From assembly GCA_030765065.1 (NCBI GenBank), contig CM060977.1, positions 92,893,795 to 92,957,794 of the forward strand: 64,000 nt of DNA. The letters are read 5' to 3'. This document shows, one piece after another, positions 22,860 through 34,305 of this stretch (its first letter is position 1; each line of letters begins with the position of its first letter). The notes below the pieces were generated by a model that did not search any database, was not told the origin of the DNA, and saw only the letters and a list, made by a program, of their open reading frames with translations. The stretch is from Deroplatys truncata (taxonomy: Eukaryota; Arthropoda; Insecta; Mantodea; Mantidae). A program made the translations under genes and the position numbers.

Positions 22860-23260
22860 TACCGCATCACCCGAGCGGCACATCCCCTACCCCAAGCCAA
22901 TCACACTGCAGGGATTTAGACCTAGAGAAGGTACGCGACCGACGTATAGGATCAATACACACTCTCCCATTTATCCACAGGGAACCAACCAGAACACAAA
23001 GGGGAGGGAGGACACGCGTATGGGGGAGGGAGGGGGGGCGGGCCACCGGCACGTGACCAGGCCACATGGGGAAGGGGGGAGGACCTGCCGGCACAGAACC
23101 AGTCGGCATTAGATCAGCACACAAAAGGAAGGGGGCGGGGCTAGCGGCACGCGACCGGGGCGGCATGTGAGAACTCAAAGGAGGGGGCGGTGCTTGTCGG
23201 CATAGATCAAAGAACCTTATCAGATGGCGGCATATCCTTTGAGGGCTCAAGTCGCCATAT
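22860..23260 (-). repeat. Right subterminal zone with CGGCA motifs and G-runs
   Basis: Mirror of the left end. CGGCA motifs recur through this zone and the + strand carries several closely spaced runs of three to eight G (about 22994-23045), a pattern able to form G-quadruplexes. At both ends the G-rich strand runs 5' to 3' toward the outer end. Confidence 0.6.
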
Positions 23261-23727
23261 GGGCTTGGTCACCACAGGGACGGTTGTCCGCCCAATGTGG
23301 GATCGCCGAGACCCAGCCAGTGGCAGTGCAGAAAACTAAACTCCGCCCATAGACAGAAAACAAAAAGCTTGCGTAAAACTGCTTCTCCTATTATATCACA
23401 CAGGTAAAGTCGCATTTTCGGCTAGATACTGTGGCGATTTTCATTCCGCACAGGTGAACCTGGGCAACCTGCTCCGGATTGCTGGAGTTGAGTGCCATCT
23501 GACGCAGCGTTTTCCAGGTATCACCACTTGACTACCGAAGGTAGTTTTAGGTTTCAGGTTTAACAATATGGAACTATATGGCCAACACTATACATTAATA
23601 TAGAAATAACGTTAACAACTAGTGCACCGTGACAATATGTTGACAGTGTATTGCGATGTGCAGTGGCGGCAGCTACAGAAGAACGCGAACTCCCTTGCAT
23701 CTGAACTATGCGGATTTATTATGTTTT
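23261..23727. other. Unclassified DNA right of the giant inverted repeat
   Basis: Unique-looking sequence unrelated to the left flank. No coding feature or target-site duplication of several bases was found next to the boundary. Confidence 0.5.
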
Positions 23728-24364
23728 ACTTTCTCTACTCCGTACCTAGTGGTTACAGAAGTGTTGCATTTCATCCAAAAAGCATAGAAAGAGGTCTGTA
23801 TATATCTATGAACAGCATAACTCAAAAAGAAAACTCAGATAAGCACCATGCTTGGTATTTAAGTTCAGTATCTTCCAATCACACGACAAGAAGCCTTTGA
23901 AGAAAACCCCTGAGCCCCAAATTACACTTTACATGGAAGATTTTTCGAATTCTTTTTATTTTACCAATAATGGCTAACGATTTTGATAAAACCGTACTAG
24001 ACAAAATCTACGTATATCTCTTTAAAAAACACAATTTATATCAAATACTTCTGTGGTATTAGCCATTTCCGAGATATTCATTATTAATGTTTAGAATTGT
24101 TCAATACTTAGACGTTCCTTCATAATCCTGTCGACTTTCTGTTGTTTCCCGCGATGTCGTGGAAACAGTATGGAATTTTAAGGCCAGCATATAGTGACCA
24201 GTTCTCAAACATTTGACTATATGACTATTCCCTTTGTATCTATAACGAAAAGTGTAATGCAGATATTTCCAGAAAGGTTTATCACGATTACTATTATATA
24301 GAAAAATACAATTCCTAGGAATAATTTATACACTCATTAATAAATGATAGATGGTGAAGAAGGT
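23728..24364 (-). repeat. Family A repeat, shortened copy
   Basis: Starts ACTTTCTCTAC and ends GTGAAGAAGGT, with the usual internal blocks (GGTATTTAAGTTCAGTATCT, GCCATTTCCGAGATATTC, GTGGAAACAGTATGGAATTT). About 640 bp, lacking part of the middle. Confidence 0.8.
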
Positions 24365-25430
24365 AATGTGAATTATAATATGTTACTTTTTATATTAAAA
24401 TATGGTTTCAAGGAATATTTTAACATATTTGATTTTAACTCACATTATGACTAAATTTTATTACAAATAAAATATTCAGTATATGCAAACTAAAAGAAGA
24501 AAAATGAGCAGTTCTAGGAAAAAGTTTAACATTTATATTGGATTACATAGATATTTGTCTTTAAGATAATGAATTATTTACTCAACGCTCTCAAGACACA
24601 AAAAATTCAAACTTTGGAAATATCGACAAAATTGCATTGTCCATACATTTCATAATTACCTTGCACTCAAATAACGCTGTGTATTTATCTTCGGGACACT
24701 TTGGATAGTTTCAAATTAATTTACCGCTCATAAATTTCCTAAACCTCTTCAACACCACATGGCAGGGAACTGTTTACTTCGCTGCCTTCTCTTCACTTTT
24801 TTCTTTATCTCAGTTGTCAACCTTCATCAACACAAAGAAATGAAAATCGAAGTAAGAATCATCTGGTATGATGGCTAAATTTGCTCGAGTTCAAAGCAAA
24901 TAAAGTTGTCACTTTTTTCTCACTACATATTTTTTGAGAGAGCTATAAAAGAAATTACATAATTGGTGACTTGGTGTCTCTGGAGTCACTACGAAAATAA
25001 AAATACTCTTTAGAAGATAATTGCAAAAACTGAAGATTTGAGGGTGAGATGATGTTCAGATGCAGATACGACTAGGGGTAACTGCGGAGGGGGACTTCGC
25101 AACTCTACTTAAAAGATCTTTGTGCCTGAAGCTCCTGGCAAGATGCCCCCGGTAGGGAGGAGTGAGGTGAGATGGGATCAGATAAAAGGGGGCCGGACCA
25201 GGTGGCACGACAGGGCAGAAGGCAGGTTTCCTACCTTTTACAGATTGAAACTCCCGGGATGGCAGCTGGTGGAACCTGCTCTCTCCCGGAATATCCTAGG
25301 GGCTTGCATATCCCCTGGGGGGTTCGGGACCCGTAGACCCATCCTTTAGCGTCCTTTTCCATTGCCATGCAACGCTTAGACTATTGCCGACACCTTCAAC
25401 CCTTGAACAGACCAAGCAGATGAAAAGTGA
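24365..25430. other. Unclassified AT-rich DNA, then a GC-richer block
   Basis: 24365-25060 is AT-rich without features. 25090-25380 is GC-richer (AGCTCCTGGCAAGATGCCCC, CCCCTGGGGGGTTCGGGACC) and may be an old retroelement fragment, loosely like 37130-37240. No protein could be supported. Confidence 0.35.
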
Positions 25431-25584
25431 AGTGAAATGGGAATGGAGATGAAATGGAGGCACAGGAAATTAAGGAGATGTAACGAACCATCCAAACATT
25501 CGTATTGCGACCCAGGGAAACCCCGAAAAAACCTGTGTGTCATGAAGGTCGGCTGCGGGAATAGAACACTCGGCCTTCCAAATG

Positions 25585-27897
25585 GACTTGCCAGGTAAGC
25601 GAATAAACTGAAACTAGTGGCCAGAAGAACATCGGTTTGTAAGCATGATTCTCATTGTTGAACACCCGACTTGCCATGTTCATGAGTCGCCAATGTAAGT
25701 ACATAAACTTAAACTAGTCGCTAGAAGGACCCCCGTTTGTAAACGTGATTCTCATTGTTGAACACCCGACTTGCCAGGTTCATGAGTCGCCAATGTAAGC
25801 AAATAAACTGAAACTAATGGCTAGTAAACGTGATTCTCACTATTGAGCACCTGACTTTCCAGGTTCATGAGTCGCCAATGTAAGTATATAAACTGAAACT
25901 AGTCGCTAGAAGGACTCCCGCTTGTAAACGTGATTCTCACTATTGAGCACCTGACTTTCCAGGTTCATGAGTCGCCAATGTAAGTACATAAACTGAAACT
26001 AGTCGCTAGAAGGACTCCCGTTTGTAAGCGTGATTCTCACTATTGAGCACCTGTCTTTCCAGGTTCATGAGTCGCCAATGTAAGTACATAAACTGAAACT
26101 AGTCGCTAGAAGGACTCCCGTTTGTAAACGTGATTCTCACTATTGAGCACCTGACTTTCCAGGTTCATGAGTCGCCAATGTAAGTACATAAACTGAAACT
26201 AGTCGCTAGAAGGACTCTCGTTTGTAAACGTGATTCTCACTATTGAGCACCTGTCTTTCCAGGTTCATGAGTCGCCAATGTAAGTACATAAACTGAAACT
26301 AGTCGCTAGAAGGACTCCCGTTTGTAAACGTGATTCTCACTATTGAACACCTGACTTGCCAGGTTCATGAGTCGACAATGTAAGTACATAAACTGACACT
26401 AGTGGCTAGAAGGACACCTGTTTGTAAACGTGATTCTCATTGTTGAACACTCGACTTGCCAGGTTCATGAGTCACCAATATAAGCAAATAATCTGAGAAC
26501 AGTGGCTAGAAACACCCCTATTTATAAACGTGATTCTCATCGTTGAACCACTGAATTGCACGTTCATGAGTCACCAATGCAAGCAAATAAACTGATACTA
26601 GTAGCTAGAAACATTCCTGTTTATAAACGTGATTCTCATTGTTGAACAAGTGAATTGCCAGGTTCATGAGTCACCATTGTAAGCAAATAAACTGAAGCTA
26701 GTGGCTAGAAACATTCCTGTTTATAAACGTGATTCTCATTGTTGAACCACTGACTTTCCAGGTCCACGAGTCACCAATGTAAGCAAATAAACTGAAGCTA
26801 GTGGCTAGAAACACTAATGTTTATAAACGTGATTCTCATTGTTGAACAACTGACATGTCAGGTGCATGAGTCACCAGTGTAAGCAAAAAACTAACTAGTG
26901 GATAGAAACACTCCTGTTTATAAAGGCGATGCTCATTGTTGAACAACCGACTTGTCAGGTTCATGAGTCACCAATGTAAGCAAGTAATCTGAGAACAGTA
27001 GCTAGAAACACCCCTATTTATAAACGTGATTCTCATTGTTGAACCACTGAATTGTCAGGTTCATGAGTCATCAATGTAAGCAAATAAACTGACAGTAGTA
27101 GCTAGAAACATTCCTGTTTATAAACGTGATTCTCATTGTTGAACAAGTGAATTGCCAGGTTCATGAGTCACCAGTGTAAGCACATTAACTGAAACTAGTA
27201 GCTAGAAGCATTCCTGTTAATAAACGTGATTCTTATTGTTGAACAAGTGAATTGCCAGGTTCATGAGTCACCAGTGTAAGCACATTAACTGAAACTAGTA
27301 GCTAGAAACATTCCTGTTAATAAACGTGGTTCTCATTGTTGAACCACTGACTTTCCGGGTCCACGAGTCACCAATGTAAGCAAATAAACTGGAAGTAGTG
27401 GCTAGAAACACTAATGTTTATAAACGTGATTCTCATTGTTGAACAACTGACATGTCAGGTCCATGAGTCACCAGTGTAAGCAAAAAACTAACTAGTGGAT
27501 AGAAACACTCCTGTTTATAAACAAGATTCTCATTGTTGAGCACCTGACTTGCCAGGTCCATGAGTCACCAATGTAAGCACAAAAACTGAAGATAGTGACT
27601 AGCGACACCCCTATAAACGTGATACTCATTGTTGAACACCTGACTTTCCAGGTTCATGAGTCATCAATGTAAGCACATAAACTGACGCTATTGGCTAGAA
27701 ACACTTCTGTATATAAACGTGATGATCAGTGTTGAACATTTGACTTGCCAGGTTCATGAGTAACCAGTGTAAGCAGATAAACTGAAGATAGTTGCTAGAA
27801 ACACTAATGTTTATAAACGTGATGCTCATTGTTGAACACCTGACTTGCCAGGTACATGAGTCACTAGTTTAAGCAGTTAAACTGAAACTAGTGGCTA
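25585..27897 (+). repeat. Satellite array, about 23 units of ~100 bp
   Basis: The unit core runs CAGGTTCATGAGTC, CCAATGTAAG, ATAAACTGAAACTAGT, GCTAGAA, GTTTGTAAACGTGATTCTCA, TTGTTGAACACCTGACTTG. Units are 94-101 bp. The first third (about 25860-26360) is nearly homogeneous and carries GAGTCGCC, while the rest carries GAGTCACC and is more diverged. Units 9-13 and 14-19 form a diverged higher-order repeat of 500-600 bp, with distinctive landmarks (ATAATCTGAGAACAGT at 26486 and 26984; CAAAAAACTAACTAGTGGAT at about 26883 and 27480). Confidence 0.95.
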
Positions 27898-28910
27898 TGT
27901 CCACAGACGTTACCTCCTGAGAGACCCGCTAGTGTGCATAAAATGTGGCTGTAATGGAACAAAGATGTTTATGTTGGTACTGGCAAAATATAGCCATACC
28001 CCATACCAGCATGACCACCCCTTTTTCCAGCATAATTCTAGCCGGCTTGGTAGGGAACTTAACGTCCTCCAAGGTATGGCCGAACTACCGAAGGGTAACA
28101 TAACTTAAACGTTATATTTTGATGCTACAGCACCAACTTCTTAGTGCCGTTTAGTAGTAGCAGCAACAACAACTTAAACCTTAGTATCAATGTCGCTGAT
28201 GAAAGCTTTCGTATATGTAAATGTCAGAGCTGTCGTTCAGTTTACCTCTCATGCAAATACTTCTTCACCTCTTCCTCTAAAAGACCGAAGTATTTGTAAT
28301 TGGTTTGGCCTTATCTTTGTACCAATCATAGCGAAAACCTTGCATAGATGTGCTATCCAAAGCACCTTTTCATTTCACATAACTTATGAATATCGTACAT
28401 TGGTTAGTTTGAATGTCTGAAATTTTTGTCAGGACAGTCACATACAGGCCAGTACAAAAGTGATGCTGACTGGGTGGAGTCAAAAGTTGGTTACCTGAAG
28501 CTGGAAAGCTTTCGGAGGTAAAATCACTATAGTTATCCTTGGCAATGGGACCTTTTTAATGCGCGACGTGTTGCGGTATAATTCGTGTTATCTTATTTGC
28601 TGAGCGCCTGTTATTGTTTTACTATTTTGAATTTTTGAGTTCTTTGTCCTCCGGCTAGCTATTATTACTCAGTCGAGCAAATCTCTTGAACAGGGTATGT
28701 AAACGGAAAGGAGTTGTTACTAAAGATAACAGTGATAAAAGAATTTGTTTTTACACTTTTATTGCCGTCACACTTCATTAATTTCACATATTTACTCTTG
28801 ATACACGCCCGACTGAAACTGTTATATTTTAGAATGTAACTATAATCACTTATTTGCCGCACCTTATTAATTCGTGTATTTCACATTTTTGTAACTAACT
28901 TTACGACGCG
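27898..28910. other. Unclassified DNA after the satellite
   Basis: No gene or repeat recognised. Confidence 0.5.
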
Positions 28911-29078
28911 AGAGATTCTGTAGAATTACGTAACGTGTATCGTGAATGATTCTGTTGAACTGCGCGATGTGTAACCCGTGAATGATTCTGTTCAACTGCG
29001 CGACGTGTAACCCGTGAATGATTCTGTTGAACTGTGCGACGTGTAACGCCTGAATGATTCTCTTAAACTGTGCGATAC
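28911..29078 (+). repeat. Tandem repeat, about five units of 36-37 bp
   Basis: Unit core GAATGATTCTGTTGAACTG followed by YGCGAYGTGTAACCCGT. The first and last units are more diverged. Confidence 0.85.
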
Positions 29079-29734
29079 TTGTCTCTGGCTTTAGAATTTA
29101 TACTCCCTCACCCCGATATGCCTAAACATTATAACAAAGCTGCTATTGGTTAATAAAACGCGCCAACATTAGCATCTATTTTTTTATCCAATCAAAATTA
29201 CGAACATATATGCTCTGGGGAAGATATTCCCTCCATTTCTAAAGAAAAGCGCGCTACTCTGACGTCGTTTGTTTGTCTCTTCTAATTGATAAACAACTCA
29301 CCCCCTCGCTACATTGTTACCCGCTCCTATTGTCAGTTTCAGTGAGGCCGTGTAAACTTATTTCCTAACAATGCTTATAATTAACAAACATCTCAAATCA
29401 TTGTCATACAATGATGCTAATTTACACTACAATCACACTGGCATTTACAGTGTTGTGATATAAAACACTGTCTCAGATGGCGTACATTTTTGTGTTTAGA
29501 GGAGGCTGTTGGACACCACAGTTAAGGGCTAATGAATTCATCACTGGAGATTCAATGTGCAACGTCATGTAACGGGCGAGTATTGTAGCGCTTCCATCTC
29601 CCCCGGATGAGAAGTACCAGCTTGAAGTTCTTAAACGTTCTCTGCCTGGGCAGTCAGTCGGTAGCTGTAGATAAATTCCTATTCCTAGCTATCTGCATTT
29701 CAGGATATTTTGGGTGAAGGCCAATAATACAATT
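29079..29734. other. Unclassified DNA with a possible extra family D unit
   Basis: 29640-29735 resembles the internal GCTAGCTA..CAGGATTT..GGTGAAGGC segment of the adjacent family D copy, suggesting a local duplication. The rest is unassigned. Confidence 0.4.
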
Positions 29735-30640
29735 GTAGCGGATATGTGCTCGCACGCGACAACCACGTGCTATCTCGTGTAGATGTCTCGGATCTCTGGA
29801 GTTCTCTGCCGGGCTTGCCTTAGAGCTGAGGAGAAGTTCCTATCCTAGCTAGCTAACTTGGCCTTTCTCAGGATTTATGTAGGTGAAGGCAAATAACAAA
29901 CTGACTTTCCCTTAAACACAAGATGATGCCCATTGAGGCGGATAGCGACTTTTTCTTGCTTAACACAAAACGATACAAAAGCTGTACATGTAGTCTTCTC
30001 GTTGCTATAAAATCTTGACGTGGACCTATCTAACTGCGTCACACCATATTTTCCCACCGACATAGCGCACACTTCTTCCGCCTGAGTTACGTGCATTACA
30101 TCGTGAGAGTAAAATCAGAGTGTGTGCAGCTTCGGCCTCCTCCCCTTTTTATATCTTCCTACTATGACGCTAGGATCGCGCCATTATACGTAACGACTGT
30201 GCTCATTGGTTATCTACTTAGCGTGCTATGAAAATGAAATGCTCCAATTTTAGCAGCCACGCTTCCCTGGTAAAACCCACTATCTCCGTCTCACTTTACA
30301 ACTCTCGTTTCTCTTCCTGTTCTTCCAATTCCCTTGTTTTGTAAGAATTAGTTCACTATCTCTGTCTCACTGGAATCTCGGACCTCTCTCTCTATTTTCT
30401 GTGACTGTCTTAACCCTGTGTGCATTAGCGTGTATGTGAATGTGGAGTATACCCCTGTTGCTCGCTCGCCAGGTAGTTACTAATTACCCTGTTCCTTATA
30501 TGCTGCCTTTGACATTAATTACATTCTGAGGACAAGTTATTTTACAGTAAAGCTATTTCTCAATATTATCATACGTTATTAATTGTTCCTGTTATTTTCA
30601 GTGCCCTACTCTATTGAGATGTGTTCCCTTACACATTGAA
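29735..30640 (+). repeat. Family D repeat, copy 1
   Basis: About 0.9 kb matching 34548-35490 in reverse orientation. Shared landmarks are TCCTATCCTAGCTAGCTAAC, GGTGAAGGCAAATAA, ATCGTGAGAG, a TATA-like site before CTATGACGCTAGG, TTTACAACTCTCGTTTCTCT and AGTTACTAATTA. TATA and regulatory-looking content suggest an LTR or other promoter-bearing element, but no TG/CA ends or target duplication were confirmed. Confidence 0.7.
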
Positions 30641-30707
30641 GTTCTTAACGTTTGGGTTTACTCAAAATCAACAGTATAATTGAAGCGAATAGCAACTATT
30701 ACTCTTT

Positions 30708-30735
30708 GAATAATAATAATAATACTTATTATTAC
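30708..30735 (+). repeat. AAT microsatellite
   Basis: Short run of AAT units followed by ACTTATTATTACTT, just downstream of family D copy 1. Confidence 0.7.
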
Positions 30736-30879
30736 TTATGTACACTAATTTCCATCTTCCCACTACCTAAATATTTCAGTGGATTTAGCTATTTACGTCA
30801 CACGTCATCTCCTACCCCACATGCACACGTTAGGTCAATCTGCCCCTAGACAGTTCACATGGAACAAGTGTTGATCTTT

Positions 30880-31735
30880 CTTTGAGGAGCGGCCCCACAC
30901 CCGCCGCCCCCGGTGACGATCATCCTCAGAGGCTACATCGTCTCTCCATGCTGTTAGTACCTATCATGCAACTAGGAGGGGTGCTTTTGTTAATAGTGAC
31001 GTGCTACTGCGTGTAGGAGGAAGTGTGTTATATGATCGGGTTCCGCGGAAGCACCCCGGTTAGTAAAGTTAAACTACTCATGCGAGCATGCAGTGCATGC
31101 AAGCGTGCCAGATGGGGTTTACCGGCGCAAGCCATGGCAAGCCCTCCCTAGCGCTCGGTGGTTAGTACTGGTTAGGTTAGGGTGGCAATGCTAGGGATGC
31201 GTTAAAGAGCTTTGGCTTAAAAACTAAATGGGATGGCGGCGCGGGTGTTAACAACATGCAGGTGGTCGAAGTGAGAGGTGTGGCGGGATTTTACCTTTGG
31301 TTACCGTGGTGCTGCTGCAGTGTTTCTGTCGTGGTGGATGGCTTATAGGTGGTTGCTTTGTGAGCTGGCGCAGAGGCAGGGACAAACTGCTGTTTTAAAG
31401 TTCCTGTTCGGTATGGTTTCCTGTAACTGAAGACGTAATAATAGTGTGGGAAAGGTGTTAAAAGTTATGGGGTATAAGACGGTTAAGGTGTTGAGGATCT
31501 CCTCAATAGGTACTTCATCGGACAGGTTGCGGTCAAACAGGGCTAATAGTCGTTTGTGTTTGTTGACGGTGGTTTCATAAGTGTCTAGTTTTTGGATGAG
31601 AGGGTTTTTGCTTTTGGTGCAGTTGGTGTACAGATTGGCTGCTAATTTTTTGATGAATTGTTCAATGGTGTGCATCGTGAGTTCTTGGTGTAGTAGTTTG
31701 GAGGCTGCAATTTGGGAACTCCAGCTATAATACGG
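30880..31735 (-). mobile_element. 5'-truncated non-LTR retrotransposon (RT C-terminus plus 3' UTR)
   Basis: On the minus strand an open frame at 31675-31343 (110 codons, open further upstream to about 31730) reads a peptide containing LAANLYTNCTKSKNPLIQKL, then YETTVNKHKRLLALF. The order of ANLY, NPLI..L..Y and a basic tail is what is seen after the reverse transcriptase domain in Jockey/CR1-type elements. Family identification is from memory. Downstream on the same strand, to about 30880, is GC-richer DNA with GGATGATCGTCACC, plausibly the 3' UTR. The 5' part, including the catalytic RT motifs, is absent, as expected from truncation during insertion. Confidence 0.6.
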
Positions 31736-32115
31736 AGGATTTTATGGGTCTCCTTTTTATACCACACTGCCATGACGGTAACATTCACGCCCTTTTTAAT
31801 CTCTCTATTTTTTTTTTTGTTACTTACTTGGTGTGCTATGAGAAGGAATTGGTTGTCATTTAGCAGTCAGGTTGATTATTTGATTATTTCTCTCTCCCTC
31901 ACAACTCTTGTTTCTCTTTCTATTTGCTGACTTCATATCAACTCCCTTTAGAATATGACTTTTTCTTAATCCTGTGTCCATTAATGTGCCTTGTTGGACT
32001 TTGCCCTGCTGTTAGCTCGCTTCTTCCTAGCTAGTTACAATGTTTCTTACATATTTCTACATTTTGGGATACACGCTATTTTACAGCATTATCTTATATT
32101 ATTACATGGACTTAA
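31712..32115 (+). repeat. Family D repeat, copy 3 (partial)
   Basis: Diverged match to the downstream half of family D: TTTTTATACC in place of the TATA-like site, TACTTGGTGTGCTATGA, ACAACTCTTGTTTCTCTTTC, TTTTACAGCATTAT. Confidence 0.5.
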
Positions 32116-32897
32116 TTATTGGTTTGATTTCCCGTTATTTACATTGCTTGCCCCATGGGTGTATGTTCGCTTACAGTCGTTTAGGCCGGTTTGTATGTAT
32201 TAAACTATTTCTATAAATATTTATCTTGATTTAACGTGAAGTAGGTAAAAAAATGAACTTTTGTAAGAACAAGTAGAGCAAACCATATTTTTTATACATG
32301 GAACGAAAGCAAATGCCAACAGTGGAACTTCGATAAACATCCATACTGCAAAGTCGTTCGACTCCGTCAACAAGTACAGACAATGTTCTTTAATACTGGA
32401 GAATGCAATGGGCAACAAGGGATGAGCTGGGGGAAGGGGAGGGATTATTCAGGCCAGATCTAGGTAATGAATACTGGACGCTGGACCCTTAATTGTGTGC
32501 CAGTATCTAATCTACCGTTAATGCCCTCCAGCACATACAGAGGACGGTGGTGCACCAGGAGTTATTGTAGCATCGTTGTCACCGTCTGCGACACTGTGGA
32601 TTAAGGCAGCAGACTTAGCACATCTGTTTTCAGTAATTTCACAACGCGTCTCTTCCAAGTTACTGGTCAAAATTAATATTGTTTAATTAGGACGCTTCTT
32701 AAACGATACGAGTTTTCTGTTTATCTCATACTAGGAAGGGAAGCTATTGCTTTTCACAGAAAACTCGACACCATGATTTCGTTGGAAATACACGATTGCG
32801 GTCCCCTGAATAAACACAATTTGTTCAAAAAATCGGTGTATTGGAACAGCATAATTAGAAAACCCTCGTGTTTTACGTTCACATGCCCTTTTACTCT
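32116..32897. other. Unclassified DNA with a decayed family A trace
   Basis: 32720-32870 keeps scraps of family A (GGAAATACACGATTGCGG, GGAACAGCATAATTAGAAAA). Nothing else was recognised. Confidence 0.4.
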
Positions 32898-33774
32898 TGA
32901 GGCAGTGTTTTTAACACTTAAATAATATCAGTCTAATTATATAATATAAAATGTATGTAACAGACATTGTATTATGTTTGTTATTATGCACATGTATGAT
33001 AATGTTGTGTGAATGTATTAAGTAATTTAACAATGCAGGAGCTGTGAGAATAGAAGCCTAAAGTTGCCAACAATAAGGTACCCTTGAGACAACAATAAAT
33101 TAGAAAGTTTAATAATGCTACTAATAATTCTTGGAACAATAATGTAATATTTAAAACGGTTTATAAATATCCATCAAAAACTAGAAATAGTTTTAAGATA
33201 AATAAAAGTGTTCTATTGGAGTAGAATTAGCCAATCAGAAATTGAAATAGTGGAAATATACAAATTTAAACGGTAGAAGGCAGCGTTCCCGAACAGTTCG
33301 ATACGTATTCAGTGTGAGACAAAAAATTCATTACAGCGTGAATAATATAAAGCTACGTGTTAAAAAAGTGCAGTTAGTAAAAAGTCTCACAGCTCTACAG
33401 TACGATAAATCAGTGAAGTGTTATTTTATCGTGTGAAGGAATAATGCAAGGAGTGAAGTAAAAAATTATAATTTGAGTAAGCCTTATTCTTTAGCCACAC
33501 CAAGCCCTGCTAAGCGATACGTGTTTCTGAAAAATACTGCTGACGCAACCGAGGCATACATATATAATATTTAAATAAACATTAAAATTCAAAGTTGATT
33601 TTTTTTTAAACGTGGGGGCGAAAGCCACCGGAAAGTGAACGTGGGGCGAAGGCCACCGGTAAGTTTATATCGTACATGTGTGGTTTAAACAACTTCAAAT
33701 TGCCTCTCCAACAGTGGGGCAACAGCTCTACTTCAAGTTTGGTTTTCCATACGTGGGGCTACAAATGTACTTCA
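32898..33774 (+). mobile_element. Solo LTR, family E copy 1
   Basis: Begins TGAGGCAGTGTTTTTAACAC and ends GTACTTCA, with 4-bp flanks CTCT and CCCT (one mismatch). Inside are a CCAAT box (AGCCAATCAG), an AT-rich TATA-like stretch (ATACAAATTTAAA), an initiator-like ATTCAGTGTGAG and a poly(A) signal (AATAAACATTAAAA): the U3-R-U5 order of an LTR. No internal retroviral-type region adjoins, so this is a solo LTR. Confidence 0.7.
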
Positions 33775-33834
33775 CCCTCTATGGATTATAAGTGGATATA
33801 AGAAAGACAAAGTATAGAGCAATTCGTAACGTTA

Positions 33835-34305
33835 ATAACGGATATCTCGGAAATGCGCGATGCTACAAAAACAGTTATTTGAAATAAATCTTCTTTCCCT
33901 AACAGATCTATTCTGTTTGTGTAGTAAGCTTTCGTGTATCGCTCAACGATTACCAGTTATATAAGAAGATACAAAATTCCTTCCGCATGAAGACTTTTCA
34001 GCTATGCCCAGAATACTCACGATTACATTAAATCACTCATGTAAATATGTTTAATATACGGCACTCTTAATCTTTAATCAGTTATTACAAAATCGAACAT
34101 TTCGAAAAATGTAAAGGGTAGTTCGCGGTGTGGGTCTGAACATAGATACGAAGTTTTCTGCTCTTTGACTTATTTTTGAGTTATGCTGTTCACACCACAC
34201 ATTTTTTTCTAGAAATGCTTGTTTTATTCACGGGTCTCAATTTCTGGGGAAATCTCGGTATTGAAACTTTGGGTGGAAGGCAACACCTCTACCTACTACG
34301 CACGA
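33835..34305 (+). repeat. Family A repeat, partial (+)
   Basis: Matches the middle to right end of family A and ends at the CTCTACCTACTACG hairpin-like terminus. It is immediately followed by an oppositely oriented partial copy. Confidence 0.7.

Larger units (their letters stand above)
7659..23260. mobile_element. Giant inverted repeat unit: candidate foldback element or chromosomal palindrome
   Basis: The sequence from 7659 inward on + reappears as reverse complement from 23260 inward. Paired coordinates sum to 30919 near the ends and 30943 near the centre, differing only by small indels, mainly an ATT microsatellite. Homology stops abruptly at both outer ends, which read ATATGGCGACTTGAGCCC, and at both inner ends (14494 and 16449). 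TA is present at both outer edges, but because ATAT is part of the repeat a target duplication cannot be proved. No transposase was recognised inside. Alternatives are a sex-chromosome-like palindrome or two haplotypes wrongly joined head to head. Confidence 0.8.
16449..23260 (-). repeat. Right arm of giant inverted repeat (6.81 kb)
   Basis: Mirror image of 7659-14494. It carries the second OB-like gene, the second family A copy with the same nested block, the same open stretch, the 180-bp repeats and the GC-rich subterminal zone. Just inside the spacer, 16245-16400 is a diverged direct duplicate of 16415-16560, which lies across and beyond this arm boundary. Confidence 0.9.

Noticed and set aside
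7659..23260. Polinton/Maverick, Helitron or densovirus-like origin for the giant inverted repeat
   Set aside because: No polymerase, integrase, capsid-like or Rep/helicase motif could be read in any frame. The OB-like gene alone does not support any of these.
25585..27897. CRISPR-like array
   Set aside because: Units are 100 bp tandem copies with no alternation of conserved repeats and unique spacers, in a eukaryotic context: a satellite.
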